52,277 nt of DNA, taken from positions 1 through 52,277 of the forward strand of contig JACRCW010000051.1 of assembly GCA_016218805.1 (NCBI GenBank), written 5' to 3'. Shown piece after piece: positions 16,486 to 25,606 of the stretch. Source of the stretch: Deltaproteobacteria bacterium. Lineage in GTDB: Bacteria > Myxococcota > JACRCW01. The translations under genes were made by a program, and so were the position numbers. The notes under the pieces were generated by a model. That model did not search any database. It was not told where the DNA came from and saw nothing but the letters and a program-made list of their open reading frames with translations. The stretch's first letter is position 1; each line of letters opens with the position of its first letter.

Positions 16486-17856
16486 TCAGTGCGGCAACCC
16501 GACGACGTAATAGACGCCGCACACGCCGGCCAGCACCAGCGAGCCCGCGTTGACGTCACGCGCCCGCCCGGCAAGCGTCTTCACAATGGGATGCAACACC
16601 AGTCCCGCTGTGAGTCCATTGGCAATGTTGTACGTGAACACCATCATCGCGATGGTGGCGAACGCGGGCACGGCCTCGGTGAGATCATCCAGGTCAATGC
16701 GCCGGATGGAGCCCAGCATCAGCAGGCCCACGGCCACCAACGCGGGTGCGTAGGCAAAGCGCATGCGGCTCAGCGGCTCCAACAGCGGCAGGAAGAACAG
16801 TGACAGCGCGAACAGGCCGGCCGTCGTCACGGCGGCGAGGCCGGTGCGCGCGCCCTCGCGGATGCCCGTCGCGGACTCGATGTACGCGCCGCTGGTGGTG
16901 GTCCCGAGCAGCGCGCTGCCCATGCAGGAGATCGCGTCCACCGTCATGGGACGCTCCACCTGCGGGAAGTTGCCGTGCTCGTCCAGCAGGTTGCCGGCGG
17001 CGCCCACGCCCACCAGCGTGCCCAGCGTGTCCAGGAAGCCCATGAGGAACAGCGTCAGCAACGCGGGCAGCATGGACCAGCGCAGCACACCCAGCACGTC
17101 CAGCTTCAGGGCCACGGGCTCCAGCGTCCACTCGCCGGTGAACGGCAGCGCAAAGACCGCCCGCGGCGCCTCCGCCAGGCCCAACAGGACGCCGCATACC
17201 GCGGTGGCGCCCATGCCCAGCAGGATGGCGCCGCGCACGCGGCGGTGCATCAGGATGGCAATGAGCAGGAACCCGCCCATGGCCAGCAGCACCGCAGGGT
17301 CGCGCAGGTTGCCAATCTTCAGCGGCACGTCCGGCGCGCGCAGCAAGCCGCCCTCACCGGTCAGCGCGGCCGCCGGCATCCCGGTGACAAAACTCGCCAC
17401 AATGCCCGTTTCGTACAGGCCAATCAGCGCCATGAACAGCCCTATCCCCGCCGCAAAGCTGTGCCGCAGCGACGGCGGCACCGCCGCGGCCAGCCACGTG
17501 CGCACGCCCGCCACGGTGATGACCAGGAACAGCACGCCGCTGAGGAACACCGCACCCAGCGCCTGCGGCCAGGCAATGCCCATGGCGCCCAGGCCAAACG
17601 CGATGAATGCGTTCTCACCCATGTACGGGGCCACCGCGATGGGCCGGTTGGCGTACAGCCCCATCAGCAGCGTGCCAAACACCGCCGCCAGCACCGTGGC
17701 CACCGTGGCCGGACCGCGCGGCAGCCCGGCGAACGACAGGATGGCCGGGTTGACGACGATGATGTAGGCCGTGGTGAAGAACGTGGTGACGCCCCCCAGC
17801 ACCTCCACGCGCACGGTGCTGCCGTGTGACGACAGATGAAACAGGCGCTCCAGCAT
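16486..17856 (-). CDS. NCS2-family purine permease (AzgA/PbuG type)
   Basis: A 456-residue polytopic membrane protein with about 12-14 helices. The N-terminus 'GGVTTFFTTAYIIVVNPAIL' and the later motifs 'GENAFIAFG' and 'GTTTSGAYIESATGIREGAR' are hallmarks of the AzgA/GhxP branch of the NCS2 family, which imports adenine, guanine or hypoxanthine with protons. Length agrees with that family. ATG at 17856 is the only sensible start. I looked for a purine riboswitch in the upstream region (17857-18012) and saw none. The exact substrate cannot be read from the sequence. Confidence 0.92.
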   Translation of the reverse strand: MLERLFHLSSHGSTVRVEVLGGVTTFFTTAYIIVVNPAILSFAGLPRGPATVATVLAAVFGTLLMGLYANRPIAVAPYMGENAFIAFGLGAMGIAWPQALGAVFLSGVLFLVITVAGVRTWLAAAVPPSLRHSFAAGIGLFMALIGLYETGIVASFVTGMPAAALTGEGGLLRAPDVPLKIGNLRDPAVLLAMGGFLLIAILMHRRVRGAILLGMGATAVCGVLLGLAEAPRAVFALPFTGEWTLEPVALKLDVLGVLRWSMLPALLTLFLMGFLDTLGTLVGVGAAGNLLDEHGNFPQVERPMTVDAISCMGSALLGTTTSGAYIESATGIREGARTGLAAVTTAGLFALSLFFLPLLEPLSRMRFAYAPALVAVGLLMLGSIRRIDLDDLTEAVPAFATIAMMVFTYNIANGLTAGLVLHPIVKTLAGRARDVNAGSLVLAGVCGVYYVVGLPH

Positions 17857-18012
17857 GACGGGCTCCGCGCGTAAGAATTACCAATCGCGCGCGCATCCTC
17901 CCGCGCACCGCCCCACATTGTCCACTCTGCAGACCGCCGCCGTGTTGATCCGTGGGCGGGCATCTGCCGCGGCCGCGGGCACTGGTTACGCTTCAGGTGT
18001 GGAGGAAAGAGC

Positions 18013-18510
18013 ATGCAACAGGGACGTGCCGTGTGGTGGTGGGTGTTCAGCGCAAGTGCGGGGATCTGCGCGGTGGGACTCACGGGACTGGCGAATCTGG
18101 GTGGACCGCCACCGTTCCATCCCGGCGCGCCTTCCGAACGCGCGTACGGCGCGCACGCGGAGGGCGCGGGCCCCGGGGCGTGCGCCGCGGCGGCCAGCGA
18201 CGGGGATGAGGGCGCCGCCGCGCTGGCGGCGGCGGAACAGCGGCTGCGCCACGGCGACAACGCGGGCGCGCTGGCGTGTGCGGGGGCGGTGGTGGACCGT
18301 GACCCGCGCCATCCCACGGCACACCGCGTGCTGGCCGTGGCGCACGCGCGTCTGGGCGAACGCCCGTTCGCCAGGCAGCACCAGGTGCTGGTGGAGCACG
18401 CCGGGATGGAAACCGAACCACGCGCACTGACGGTTCCGCCCTTCAGCGCTTCCGACGTGGACGGTCCGGCGCGGGCGGCGGCGGCGGCGGTGGCGGCACC
18501 AGCGGAATGA
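18013..18510 (+). CDS. Membrane-anchored TPR-like protein, hypothetical
   Basis: The N-terminus has one hydrophobic segment (about residues 9-26, 'WWVFSASAGICAVG'), suggesting export or membrane anchoring. After a low-complexity region the middle contains a TPR-like helix pair: 'AAAEQRLRHGDNAGALACAG' followed by 'DPRHPTAHRVLAVAHARLGE'. The C-terminus is Ala-rich. GGAGG at 18001-18005 precedes the ATG at 18013 at 7 bases, supporting the start. The gene is convergent with the following minus-strand gene and the two coding ends overlap by 68 bases. No specific function can be proposed. Confidence 0.6.
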   Translation: MQQGRAVWWWVFSASAGICAVGLTGLANLGGPPPFHPGAPSERAYGAHAEGAGPGACAAAASDGDEGAAALAAAEQRLRHGDNAGALACAGAVVDRDPRHPTAHRVLAVAHARLGERPFARQHQVLVEHAGMETEPRALTVPPFSASDVDGPARAAAAAVAAPAE

Positions 18511-19783
18511 CCCGCGCGCCCGCGGGCGGGAAACGGATGCCCACGCTGGGCTGCAGTTCCATGGCCATGGCGGACAGCGCCGCGGAGAGTTCGCGCTTCA
18601 CCAAGCGCAGGGAATGCAGCTCCTGGCTCAGCGCGGCAACCTGCGCCGGCGCGGACGTGCCCAACTGCGCGGCGGGGGTCCGCTCCAGTTCCGCCAACCG
18701 TCGCGCCAGCCCCACGCGGCGCTCTTCAGCCAGATTGAGCTGGCGCTGCAGCGCAAAGACCCGGTCCAACCACACACTCTGTTTCTCGTCGCGGAACATG
18801 GTGACCACCAGCGCGCGGTGGGTCTCGTTTCCCGCGGAATCGCGTGCTTCCAGGTGGAGTTCGTTGGTGCCCGGCCGCAGGCCCAGGTGGACCACAAACG
18901 CGCCCGTTGCGTCCACATCCAGCGCGCGCCCGTTGAGCCACACGCTGGCGCCGCGGTCCGTGGTGCCCTCCAGCGTGACGGCGGGACGCGTGGCAAAGGT
19001 CCGCGGCATGGGCGACACCACGTGCAGGGCGGGCGGCTGGTCATCACAACGCACGAACACCCGGCGGACTTCCGACCACCGCACGTCCGGCGTCCAGCCT
19101 GCGTGCGGCGCCCACCGCCAGTGGTAGTTCCCCGTCGGGAGACGCAGCTCCATGGCGGCCGCGGCAACCACGCGGTCCGCGACGATGGAGCCAAAGGTTC
19201 CATCCTCCGCGACCTGCAGGCGTCGCCGCGCGCGGCCCTTCCACCGGAAACGCACCGTGGCCACGCTGCCGGACGGCGGGCACCGGCAGATGGGTTCCGG
19301 AGACGGCGCCGGCGGGCGCGGCACGGCGGGGGTTCCCGCGGGAGACGCCGGAGCGGGCGCCGCAGGAACGGGCGGCGTCGGCGGCGCATCGAACACGGGC
19401 GGCGGGGCCTCGTCCCCGCGCGGCTCGGTGGGCCGCCCGGTGAGCACCAGCAGCTCAGAGGCGGAGAACGGTCCTATGTCACCGTTGGGCAGCACGGCAG
19501 AGACGCGCCAGTAGTAGTGACCGCGCGGCAACACGCGCGTGGAGACGGACAGCATGCCCGTGCGCCGGTCCACGGCGGCGGGCCGGAACAGCAGTGAGCG
19601 TGCCACCTGCAGGCGGTATGAGCGCGCCCCCGGCACCGGGGACCAGTGGAACACCAGTTCGTTGCCGCGCACCTCCACCTCGCCGTGGACGGGCGCGGTG
19701 GGCTCGTCCTCCTGGCCGCGGGCCACGGGCCCAACCAGGCCCAGCAACACCACGGCGGCAAGCAGGATGGACGGGCTGCGCAC
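18443..19783 (-). CDS. Secreted protein with Ig/fibronectin-like domains and a coiled coil
   Basis: Signal peptide at the N-terminus (SPSILLAAVVLLGLVGPVARG). A first Fn3/FecR-like module follows (WSPVPGARSYRLQVARS ... PRGHYYWRVSAVLPNGDIG), then a Pro/Ala linker, a second module containing 'LRLPTGNYHWRWAPHAGW', and an Ig-like domain (VSPMPRTFATRPAVTLEG ... GTNELHLEARDSAG). The C-terminal part is a predicted coiled coil (LQRQLNLAEERRVGLARRLA) and ends in a Pro-rich stretch with a basic tail. The start is a GTG at 19783, just before the signal peptide; the frame continuing to 20443 is antisense to the next gene. Likely a periplasmic or surface structural protein. Confidence 0.75.
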   Translation of the reverse strand: MRSPSILLAAVVLLGLVGPVARGQEDEPTAPVHGEVEVRGNELVFHWSPVPGARSYRLQVARSLLFRPAAVDRRTGMLSVSTRVLPRGHYYWRVSAVLPNGDIGPFSASELLVLTGRPTEPRGDEAPPPVFDAPPTPPVPAAPAPASPAGTPAVPRPPAPSPEPICRCPPSGSVATVRFRWKGRARRRLQVAEDGTFGSIVADRVVAAAAMELRLPTGNYHWRWAPHAGWTPDVRWSEVRRVFVRCDDQPPALHVVSPMPRTFATRPAVTLEGTTDRGASVWLNGRALDVDATGAFVVHLGLRPGTNELHLEARDSAGNETHRALVVTMFRDEKQSVWLDRVFALQRQLNLAEERRVGLARRLAELERTPAAQLGTSAPAQVAALSQELHSLRLVKRELSAALSAMAMELQPSVGIRFPPAGARVIPLVPPPPPPPPAPDRPRRKR

Positions 19784-19949
19784 GGGAACCTCAGCAGGCG
19801 GACGGACTACCACAGCGGGACGGGTGGCGGCGTGGGCTGCAGCCGGCCCACCGGCACCGGCACCGCGGGCGCGCTGCGCGTAAGAAATACAACAGCACCC
19901 GGACCGTGCGCGCACTGGCGCGGGGACCCACACTCCGTCACATCCACGC

Positions 19950-22361
19950 ATGTGTCCATTCCCGCCATGGCCCGTTGCGGCCTGTCTGCTGCTTGCCGCC
20001 TGCCCGCCCCGTCCCGCTGACCAGGACGCGCAGGATGCTGCCTCCACGTCGTTGTCGTCGTCGTCCATGTCCGTGCCGGCTTCGTCCGGCCCGGTGACCT
20101 CATCGTCGGCCGGGTCGCCAGCCTCGGGCACATCGTCCGCGGGCAACTCCGCCGGTGTGGCGTCATCCCGCACGTCCGCTTCCACCGCGCCCACCTCCGC
20201 TGCGCCGCCCTCGTCGGGTGCGGGCTCGGGCGCGGGCAGCGGCTCGTCGGGCGCGGCCAGCAGCGGGCCGGCACCCGGCTCCAGCCAGGCACCGCCGTGG
20301 GGGTTGGACGTGCGGCCGGGCAACACCACCTGCCTGGCGCCGGCCCGCCCGCCGGAGGGCGCCACCGTCGTCGCCACGCGGCAATGGCCCACCGTCACCT
20401 TTGCCAATGCCGTGGCCATGCTCCAGGCGCCCGGTGACGCCACGCAGTTTTACGTGGTGGAGAAGGCGGGCCGCGTGCGCAAGGTGCCCAACACCGCCGC
20501 CGGCACGCCGGTGGTCACGTTCCTGGACATGGTCCCGCGCGTGAGCAGCAGCGGCGCCGAAGCCGGCCTGCTGGGCCTGGCGTTCCACCCGGACTGGCAA
20601 CAGAACCGCCAGGTCTTCCTCAGCTACACGGGGTTCGGCGGCGCCACCAATCTGCGGACGGTCATCTCACGCGTCACCAGCGGTGACGCGGGCGCCACGC
20701 TGGACCCCGCCACGGAGCAGGTGCTGCTGACGCTGGAACAGCCGTATGCCAACCACACCGGCGGCGGGATTGCGTTTGGCCCGGATGGCCTGCTGTACAT
20801 CGGCCTGGGTGACGGCGGCAGCGGCGGAGACCCCGGCAACCGCGCGCAGAACGTGAACGCGCTGCTGGGGAAGTTCCTGCGGATTGACGTTGACGGCGGC
20901 ACGCCCTACGGCATCCCGGCGGACAACCCGTTTGCATCCGGCGGCGGCCTGCCGGAGATCTACGCGCTGGGCCTGCGCAATCCGTGGCGTTGGAGTTTTG
21001 ACCTGGCCACAGGGGACCTGTGGGCCGGAGACGTGGGCCAGAACAGCTATGAAGAGGTGGATATCATCCGGCGGGGCGGCAACTACGGCTGGCGCTTCCG
21101 CGAAGGCCTCCACTGCTACAACCCGGCCACCAACTGCCCCAGCGCGGGACTGGTGGATCCGGTGGTTGAATACCCGCGCTCCGTCGGCAGCAGCATCACG
21201 GGCGGGTACGTGTACCGCGGCAGTGCCATCCCGGAACTGCGCGGCGTGTTCCTGTTCGCGGACTTTGTTTCCGGGCGCATCATGGCGGCGCAGCCGGACC
21301 CCGGCACGGGCGGCTACACGCGCGTGCAACTGCTGGCCAGCGGCATGAATATCTCGTCGTTCGCGCAGGACCACGCCGGCGAGGTGTACCTGATTCAATA
21401 CGGCACCGGCGGTGTCCACCGCCTGGACCGCGCGGGCAGCCCGCCGGTGGACATCTTCCCCGCGCGGCTGTCACAGACCGGTTGCGTGTCCACCACGGAT
21501 CCGCGCCAGCCGGCGCCGGGACTCATCCCGTTCTCGGTGGCCCACCCGCTGTGGAGTGATGGCGCGGACAAGGAGCGCTTCCTGGCGCTGCCCGACGGGG
21601 AGACGATTGACGTTGACGGTGACGGGGACATGACCCTGCCGGTGGGCAGTGTGCTGGTGAAGAACTTCCGCCTGGCAGGGAAACTCATTGAAACGCGTCT
21701 GTTCATGCGCCACCCGGACGGGAACTGGGGCGGCTACAGCTACGAATGGGACGACGCGGAGACCGATGCGACCCTGCTGCCGTCCGGGAAGAACCGCACG
21801 GTGGGCGCGTTGACGTGGAGCTACCCCAGCCGCGTGCAGTGCATGCAGTGTCACACCGCCGCGGCAGGACGGACCCTGGGCGTGGAAACGCTGCAGCTCA
21901 ACACGCCCCATGCCTACCCCAACGGCCGCACCGCCAACCAGCTGATGACGTGGGAACACCTGGGCCTGTTCACCGCGCCGCTGGCACCCCCGCCCGAAGC
22001 GCGGCCGGTGCTGGCGCCGGTCACCGCGATCACCGACGTCACCGCGACCGCGCGGTCCTACCTGCACGTCAATTGCAGCCAATGTCACCGGCCCGGCGGC
22101 ACCGGGCTGGGCAGCGCGGACTACCGCTTCACGACGCCGTGGAACCAGGTGGGCGCCTGCGGGAGCGCGCCCACGCAGGGGGAACTGGGCATTGCCGGCG
22201 CGCAAGTGTTCAAGCCCGGGGTGCCCGCGGAGTCACTCATCCCCGTGCGCATGAACCGCCGGGACATCCACGGCATGCCGCCCGTGGGGAGCAACATGGT
22301 GGACTCTGTGGGAGTGGCGTTGATGACGGACTGGATCACGGCAACCACCGCGTGCCCGTGA
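19950..22361 (+). CDS. PQQ-type sugar dehydrogenase lipoprotein with two c-type heme sites
   Basis: Lipoprotein signal ends in LLAAC (Cys18), followed by a Ser/Thr/Ala/Gly linker of about 95 residues. The six-bladed GSDH domain (about 125-490) carries 'GLLGLAFHPDW', 'HTGGGIAFGPDGLLYIGLGD', 'LRNPWRWSFD', 'WAGDVGQNSYEEVDII' and 'GGYVYRG', as in soluble glucose/sorbosone dehydrogenases. The C-terminal part contains two CxxCH heme sites, CMQCH (about 631-635) and CSQCH (about 709-713). The protein would oxidise a sugar or aldehyde at the cell surface and pass electrons to its own hemes. PQQ use is inferred from the family. 803 residues; start at 19950. Confidence 0.88.
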   Translation: MCPFPPWPVAACLLLAACPPRPADQDAQDAASTSLSSSSMSVPASSGPVTSSSAGSPASGTSSAGNSAGVASSRTSASTAPTSAAPPSSGAGSGAGSGSSGAASSGPAPGSSQAPPWGLDVRPGNTTCLAPARPPEGATVVATRQWPTVTFANAVAMLQAPGDATQFYVVEKAGRVRKVPNTAAGTPVVTFLDMVPRVSSSGAEAGLLGLAFHPDWQQNRQVFLSYTGFGGATNLRTVISRVTSGDAGATLDPATEQVLLTLEQPYANHTGGGIAFGPDGLLYIGLGDGGSGGDPGNRAQNVNALLGKFLRIDVDGGTPYGIPADNPFASGGGLPEIYALGLRNPWRWSFDLATGDLWAGDVGQNSYEEVDIIRRGGNYGWRFREGLHCYNPATNCPSAGLVDPVVEYPRSVGSSITGGYVYRGSAIPELRGVFLFADFVSGRIMAAQPDPGTGGYTRVQLLASGMNISSFAQDHAGEVYLIQYGTGGVHRLDRAGSPPVDIFPARLSQTGCVSTTDPRQPAPGLIPFSVAHPLWSDGADKERFLALPDGETIDVDGDGDMTLPVGSVLVKNFRLAGKLIETRLFMRHPDGNWGGYSYEWDDAETDATLLPSGKNRTVGALTWSYPSRVQCMQCHTAAAGRTLGVETLQLNTPHAYPNGRTANQLMTWEHLGLFTAPLAPPPEARPVLAPVTAITDVTATARSYLHVNCSQCHRPGGTGLGSADYRFTTPWNQVGACGSAPTQGELGIAGAQVFKPGVPAESLIPVRMNRRDIHGMPPVGSNMVDSVGVALMTDWITATTACP

Positions 22362-22362
22362 G

Positions 22363-23439
22363 TCAGCGCGTTTCCTCGCGCAGCACGCGCCCCTCAGGAG
22401 AGGTGTACACCCACCGCCCCGCCGGTTGGCCCGCCTGGTAGAACCCCTCCACGGCCAGCTTCCCATTGGGATGGTATTCGTAATACGCGCCGTGCAGCTT
22501 CCCGGCCGCGTACGTCTCCCGCTTCTTCACCTTCCCGTCGGGGAAGTGCTCCAGGACCTCTCCCTGTGGGAGGTCGTCCTCGTACGCCACTTCTGACACC
22601 ACCTCGCCTTCGCAGTTCTTCTCCACAAAGCGCCCGTGCTTGCGGCCATTGCGCCAGTTGCCCTCCTTGATGCGGCCGCGGCCCTCCTCGTCGCACGTGT
22701 TCTCCATGGACAATCCGTGCAGGACCTTGCCCAGGCGGCACTCGTAGCCGTTGTCGGTCGCCACGGGCTTGGCGTCGTCGGGACAGGTGCCCGGCCCACC
22801 GCCAAACCCGCCGTACATCGCCATCGTCTCGCGCAGCGCCTTGGCACTGTCCTCGCGCATTCCCAGGTTGCCCACGGGCAGGCCGTCCTTGCCAAGCTTG
22901 ATGGGCTTGCGCTGTGTGGCGGAGATGGAACCCACAATGACAAAGAAGATGAGCGACAGCGCAATGTAGGCCATCTTCCGCGCGTTGCCGGCGTACGCCA
23001 GGTTCGTCAGCGCGCGCGCAATGGGGCCGGTGGTGGCCTCAGGAACCACGGGGGTGTCCGCGGCGGACGTGGCGGCGGCCGCCGGGTCCGCCGCCTTGAC
23101 GTGTCCAAACCGCCCCGCGGTGAGCGTGTGCAGCATCCCGCCTGGCAACGCCATGGCGCCACAGACCGCGCACACGTGCGCCACGCGGAAACGCACGGTG
23201 ACCGCGTGCGTGACGCCGTGGCACGCGGGGCAGGGGAAGGGACCGGCCGCGCCGCGTTCCACCTGCGTGCGGAAGGCTTCAATCTGCAGGCCCAGGCCCT
23301 GCGTCACCAGCTGCACCGTGGAGGCCGCGGGCAGCACGCTGGCCGCGCAGCTGGCGCAGTGCACGGCCACCAGCGCCGCGTTGTCCGTCGTCATGGCCGG
23401 GTGCACCGCGCAGTAGGGACAGGTCACGGGCGCGTTCAT
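22363..23439 (-). CDS. Zinc-ribbon, single-TM protein with YwqK/MORN-like repeats
   Basis: The cytoplasmic N-terminus has four CxxC motifs: CPYC (7-10), CASC (28-31), CPAC (70-73) and CAVC (90-93), which could form two zinc ribbons. One membrane helix follows at about 156-173. The rest is a series of repeats of the MORN/YwqK kind: '[17 protein letters not shown]', '[19 protein letters not shown]', '[19 protein letters not shown]', '[18 protein letters not shown]'. In the YwqK family such repeats are annotated as antitoxin-like, but the fusion with zinc ribbons and a TM here gives no clear function. Divergent from coaD, with 97 bases between the two starts. Confidence 0.7.
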   Translation of the reverse strand: MNAPVTCPYCAVHPAMTTDNAALVAVHCASCAASVLPAASTVQLVTQGLGLQIEAFRTQVERGAAGPFPCPACHGVTHAVTVRFRVAHVCAVCGAMALPGGMLHTLTAGRFGHVKAADPAAAATSAADTPVVPEATTGPIARALTNLAYAGNARKMAYIALSLIFFVIVGSISATQRKPIKLGKDGLPVGNLGMREDSAKALRETMAMYGGFGGGPGTCPDDAKPVATDNGYECRLGKVLHGLSMENTCDEEGRGRIKEGNWRNGRKHGRFVEKNCEGEVVSEVAYEDDLPQGEVLEHFPDGKVKKRETYAAGKLHGAYYEYHPNGKLAVEGFYQAGQPAGRWVYTSPEGRVLREETR

Positions 23440-23536
23440 GGACGCGGAGGATTCCCAACTGGGGGCACGCCGTCAACCACCTGCGTGGCGGCGGCAGTTG
23501 CGTCCGCCGCCCCCGGGAAGCCAGTGTGCGGTTCCC

Positions 23537-24019
23537 ATGAAGCTCGCCGTGTATCCCGGGTCGTTTGATCCGCTCACCAATGGCCACCTTGATATCATCC
23601 AGCGGTCGCTCAAGTTGTTTGACCGCGTCATTGTGGCCGTGGCGCACAACAGCGCCAAGAACGCGCTGTTCACCATGGAGGAGCGCAAGGCGCTCATCCT
23701 GGAGTGCGCCAATGATCCGCGGCTGGAGGTGGACGCATTCACCGGCCTGCTGGTGGACTACGCACGGCGGCGCGGCGCTTCCGCGGTGGTGCGCGGCCTG
23801 CGCGCCGTCAGTGACTTTGAGTATGAATTCCAGATGGCCAACATGAACCGCAAGCTCACGCATGACGTGGAGCACGTGTTCCTGATGACCAACGAGGAGA
23901 ACTTCTACATCTCCTCGCGCCTGGTCCGCGAAGTGGCGAGTCTTGGTGGCGACGTGAAGGACCTGGTGCCCGCGCCCGTGTTGGAGCGGCTGCGGCACGC
24001 GTTTCCCGCGCGGGCGTGA
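23537..24019 (+). CDS. coaD: Phosphopantetheine adenylyltransferase
   Basis: CoaD transfers AMP from ATP to 4'-phosphopantetheine, the penultimate step of coenzyme A synthesis, as a cytoplasmic hexamer. The protein has the nucleotidyltransferase motif [10 protein letters not shown] (8-17), the segment '[18 protein letters not shown]', and the second ATP-binding motif ISSRLVR near 127-133. Its 160 residues are the usual length. ATG at 23537 is the family start; the longer open frame upstream lies in the promoter region. The stop overlaps the GTG start of the next gene as GTGA, so the two are co-transcribed. Confidence 0.96.
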   Translation: MKLAVYPGSFDPLTNGHLDIIQRSLKLFDRVIVAVAHNSAKNALFTMEERKALILECANDPRLEVDAFTGLLVDYARRRGASAVVRGLRAVSDFEYEFQMANMNRKLTHDVEHVFLMTNEENFYISSRLVREVASLGGDVKDLVPAPVLERLRHAFPARA

Positions 24020-24711
24020 AGCGGCTCCTGGTCACACTGCCCGTGCTGGCCGCCCTGGTCCTGGGCGGCGCGGCGGCGCAGGACTGGGCGTGGGGTGACC
24101 CGGACCTGCCGGCCCTGGCGCGCACGGGTGGACACGCGCAGCTGCCCCCGCTGGATGAGCCCTGCACGGGCCACGTCATCACGGCGGACCGCGCGCTGGA
24201 TGGGACGCTGTTTGGTGCCGCCGCGGTGGTGTTGTGCCTGCATGACGGCGGGGGCGCACTGGGGTTTGTGGTCAACCGCCCCACCGGTGAGCACGTGCGT
24301 GCCGTGGTCCCTGGCGCCCGCTGGACGGCGGGCAGCGTACGCTGGGGCGGCCCGGTGGCGCCCGGGCAGGGCGCGGTGATCTACCGCCGGGACGGCCGGC
24401 TGCGCTTCACAACCATGGCGCTGCGCGCACCATTCCCCGCCACCGGCTGGCTGCGCGCCCCCCGCGTCCGTGACGACGAAATCGTGTTCGTGTTGGCGGG
24501 CTATTCGGGCTGGAGCGCCGGGCAGCTGGAAGCGGAGGTGGAGGGCGGCAGCTGGATCCTCACCGACGTGGAACCGGAGGTGTTCCTGCGTGACCCGCGC
24601 CCGCCGTGGCTGCGTCAGGCGGAGCCCACCGCGGTCAGTGACGGCCCCACCAACTCCACAAACGCGCGCCCGGTCGCATCCCCTTCAACCCGCGCAGCGC
24701 CCTCCCAGTAG
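24016..24711 (+). CDS. UPF0301 (YqgE/AlgH) family protein with an export signal
   Basis: The family core is clear: '[20 protein letters not shown]' leading into VVNRPTG, then '[12 protein letters not shown]' and '[19 protein letters not shown]' followed by GGSWILTD. Unlike ordinary YqgE, the product starts with a Sec-type signal peptide ([20 protein letters not shown], likely cut before QDW). It is therefore predicted to be exported. The function of the family is not established. The GTG start at 24016 overlaps the coaD stop. The 3' end overlaps the convergent gene by 97 bases, and that C-terminal extension (after about residue 205) is Ser/Thr-rich and probably disordered. Confidence 0.8.
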   Translation: MKRLLVTLPVLAALVLGGAAAQDWAWGDPDLPALARTGGHAQLPPLDEPCTGHVITADRALDGTLFGAAAVVLCLHDGGGALGFVVNRPTGEHVRAVVPGARWTAGSVRWGGPVAPGQGAVIYRRDGRLRFTTMALRAPFPATGWLRAPRVRDDEIVFVLAGYSGWSAGQLEAEVEGGSWILTDVEPEVFLRDPRPPWLRQAEPTAVSDGPTNSTNARPVASPSTRAAPSQ

Positions 24712-25538
24712 CGCATGCCTTCGTGCAGCGTTTCCTGGTCCGCGCACACGGGGGTCACGCGCAGGCGCAGCCCATCCACGCAGAGGTCCCACCCGGCGGC
24801 GTAGGTGAGCCCACTGTGCGGGCTCACCCAGTTCCCGCGCGCGCGCAGCGTCACCGGGCCGCCGTCCAGGCAGCGCACGGTGCCGTCCCGCTCCATGATG
24901 GTGGCACCCACGCCCGCGCGCCCCGGCAGCGTGTGGCGGAAGAACAGCATCACGTCCCGCCCGTCATCCAGCTGGATCCCAAACCAGTCCCACCCCGCGG
25001 CCATCTGCGGCCCCAGCCGTCCCCACTGGTGGTCAAACCACGTGGTCCCGGTGACGGCGAGATCTTCGCCCTGGAGCTGCAGCGTTCCCTGCGTCTGCAT
25101 GTGCGTGCGCGAGCAGTAGAACGTGTAACCGCCCACCTCGTAGTCGGTGCGGCCGTTGCCGTGGTGCAGCACGGGCGGCCGCGTGGCCTGCGCGGTCAGC
25201 TCCAGGCGCGTCTGTGCGGTGGCCGCCGCAAGCTGGTCCACCCCGTCACACGCGGACGCGGTGAACGGGTCCACGGCCATCTGGAAGGACGCCTGGGTCA
25301 TCTTCACGCCGCGCCGGGCGCTCTGCGTGGCGCGCCAGGTGCGGCCTGCGTCCACGTCCACCACCGCGTGGTGCACCAGCAGGCGCGCGCGGCCAAACTC
25401 AAACAGGCGGAACACGGACAGGTACCAGGCAAACCAGCGCTGCTCCGGCGTGCGCAGGTGCCCGTGCCAGTACCACCACTCCACGGGCTCGCTGTAATGC
25501 GGCGCGTCGTCACGGGGGAGCTCAACAAGGGGTTGCAT
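24615..25538 (-). CDS. AttH / carotenoid 1,2-hydratase (CrtC)-like protein
   Basis: Lipocalin-like double-domain protein of the AttH/CrtC superfamily. Family hallmarks are 'PVEWWYWHGHLRT' close to the N-terminus, 'VTGTTWFDHQWG' in the middle and 'GWDWFGIQLDDGRDVMLF' just after. Related enzymes hydrate carotenoids (CrtC) or isomerise diterpene substrates, and many relatives have unknown function. There is no signal peptide and no carotenoid gene nearby, so the substrate is open. The 307 residues match the shorter members. Its 3' end overlaps the UPF0301 gene by 97 bases. Start ATG at 25538. Confidence 0.78.
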   Translation of the reverse strand: MQPLVELPRDDAPHYSEPVEWWYWHGHLRTPEQRWFAWYLSVFRLFEFGRARLLVHHAVVDVDAGRTWRATQSARRGVKMTQASFQMAVDPFTASACDGVDQLAAATAQTRLELTAQATRPPVLHHGNGRTDYEVGGYTFYCSRTHMQTQGTLQLQGEDLAVTGTTWFDHQWGRLGPQMAAGWDWFGIQLDDGRDVMLFFRHTLPGRAGVGATIMERDGTVRCLDGGPVTLRARGNWVSPHSGLTYAAGWDLCVDGLRLRVTPVCADQETLHEGMRYWEGAARVEGDATGRAFVELVGPSLTAVGSA

Positions 25539-25606
25539 GCCGCGCAGTGGAGCAGCACCGGCGCACCCATCGCAAGGGGCGGCCGTGCTAGCTTGGCCGG
25601 CATTGC

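Noticed and set aside
17857..18012. Purine riboswitch upstream of the purine permease
   Set aside because: I looked for the conserved purine aptamer blocks on the minus strand and did not find them.
18614..19597. Plus-strand ORF inside the Ig-domain protein gene
   Set aside because: Shadow of the minus-strand gene with signal peptide and Fn3-like modules.
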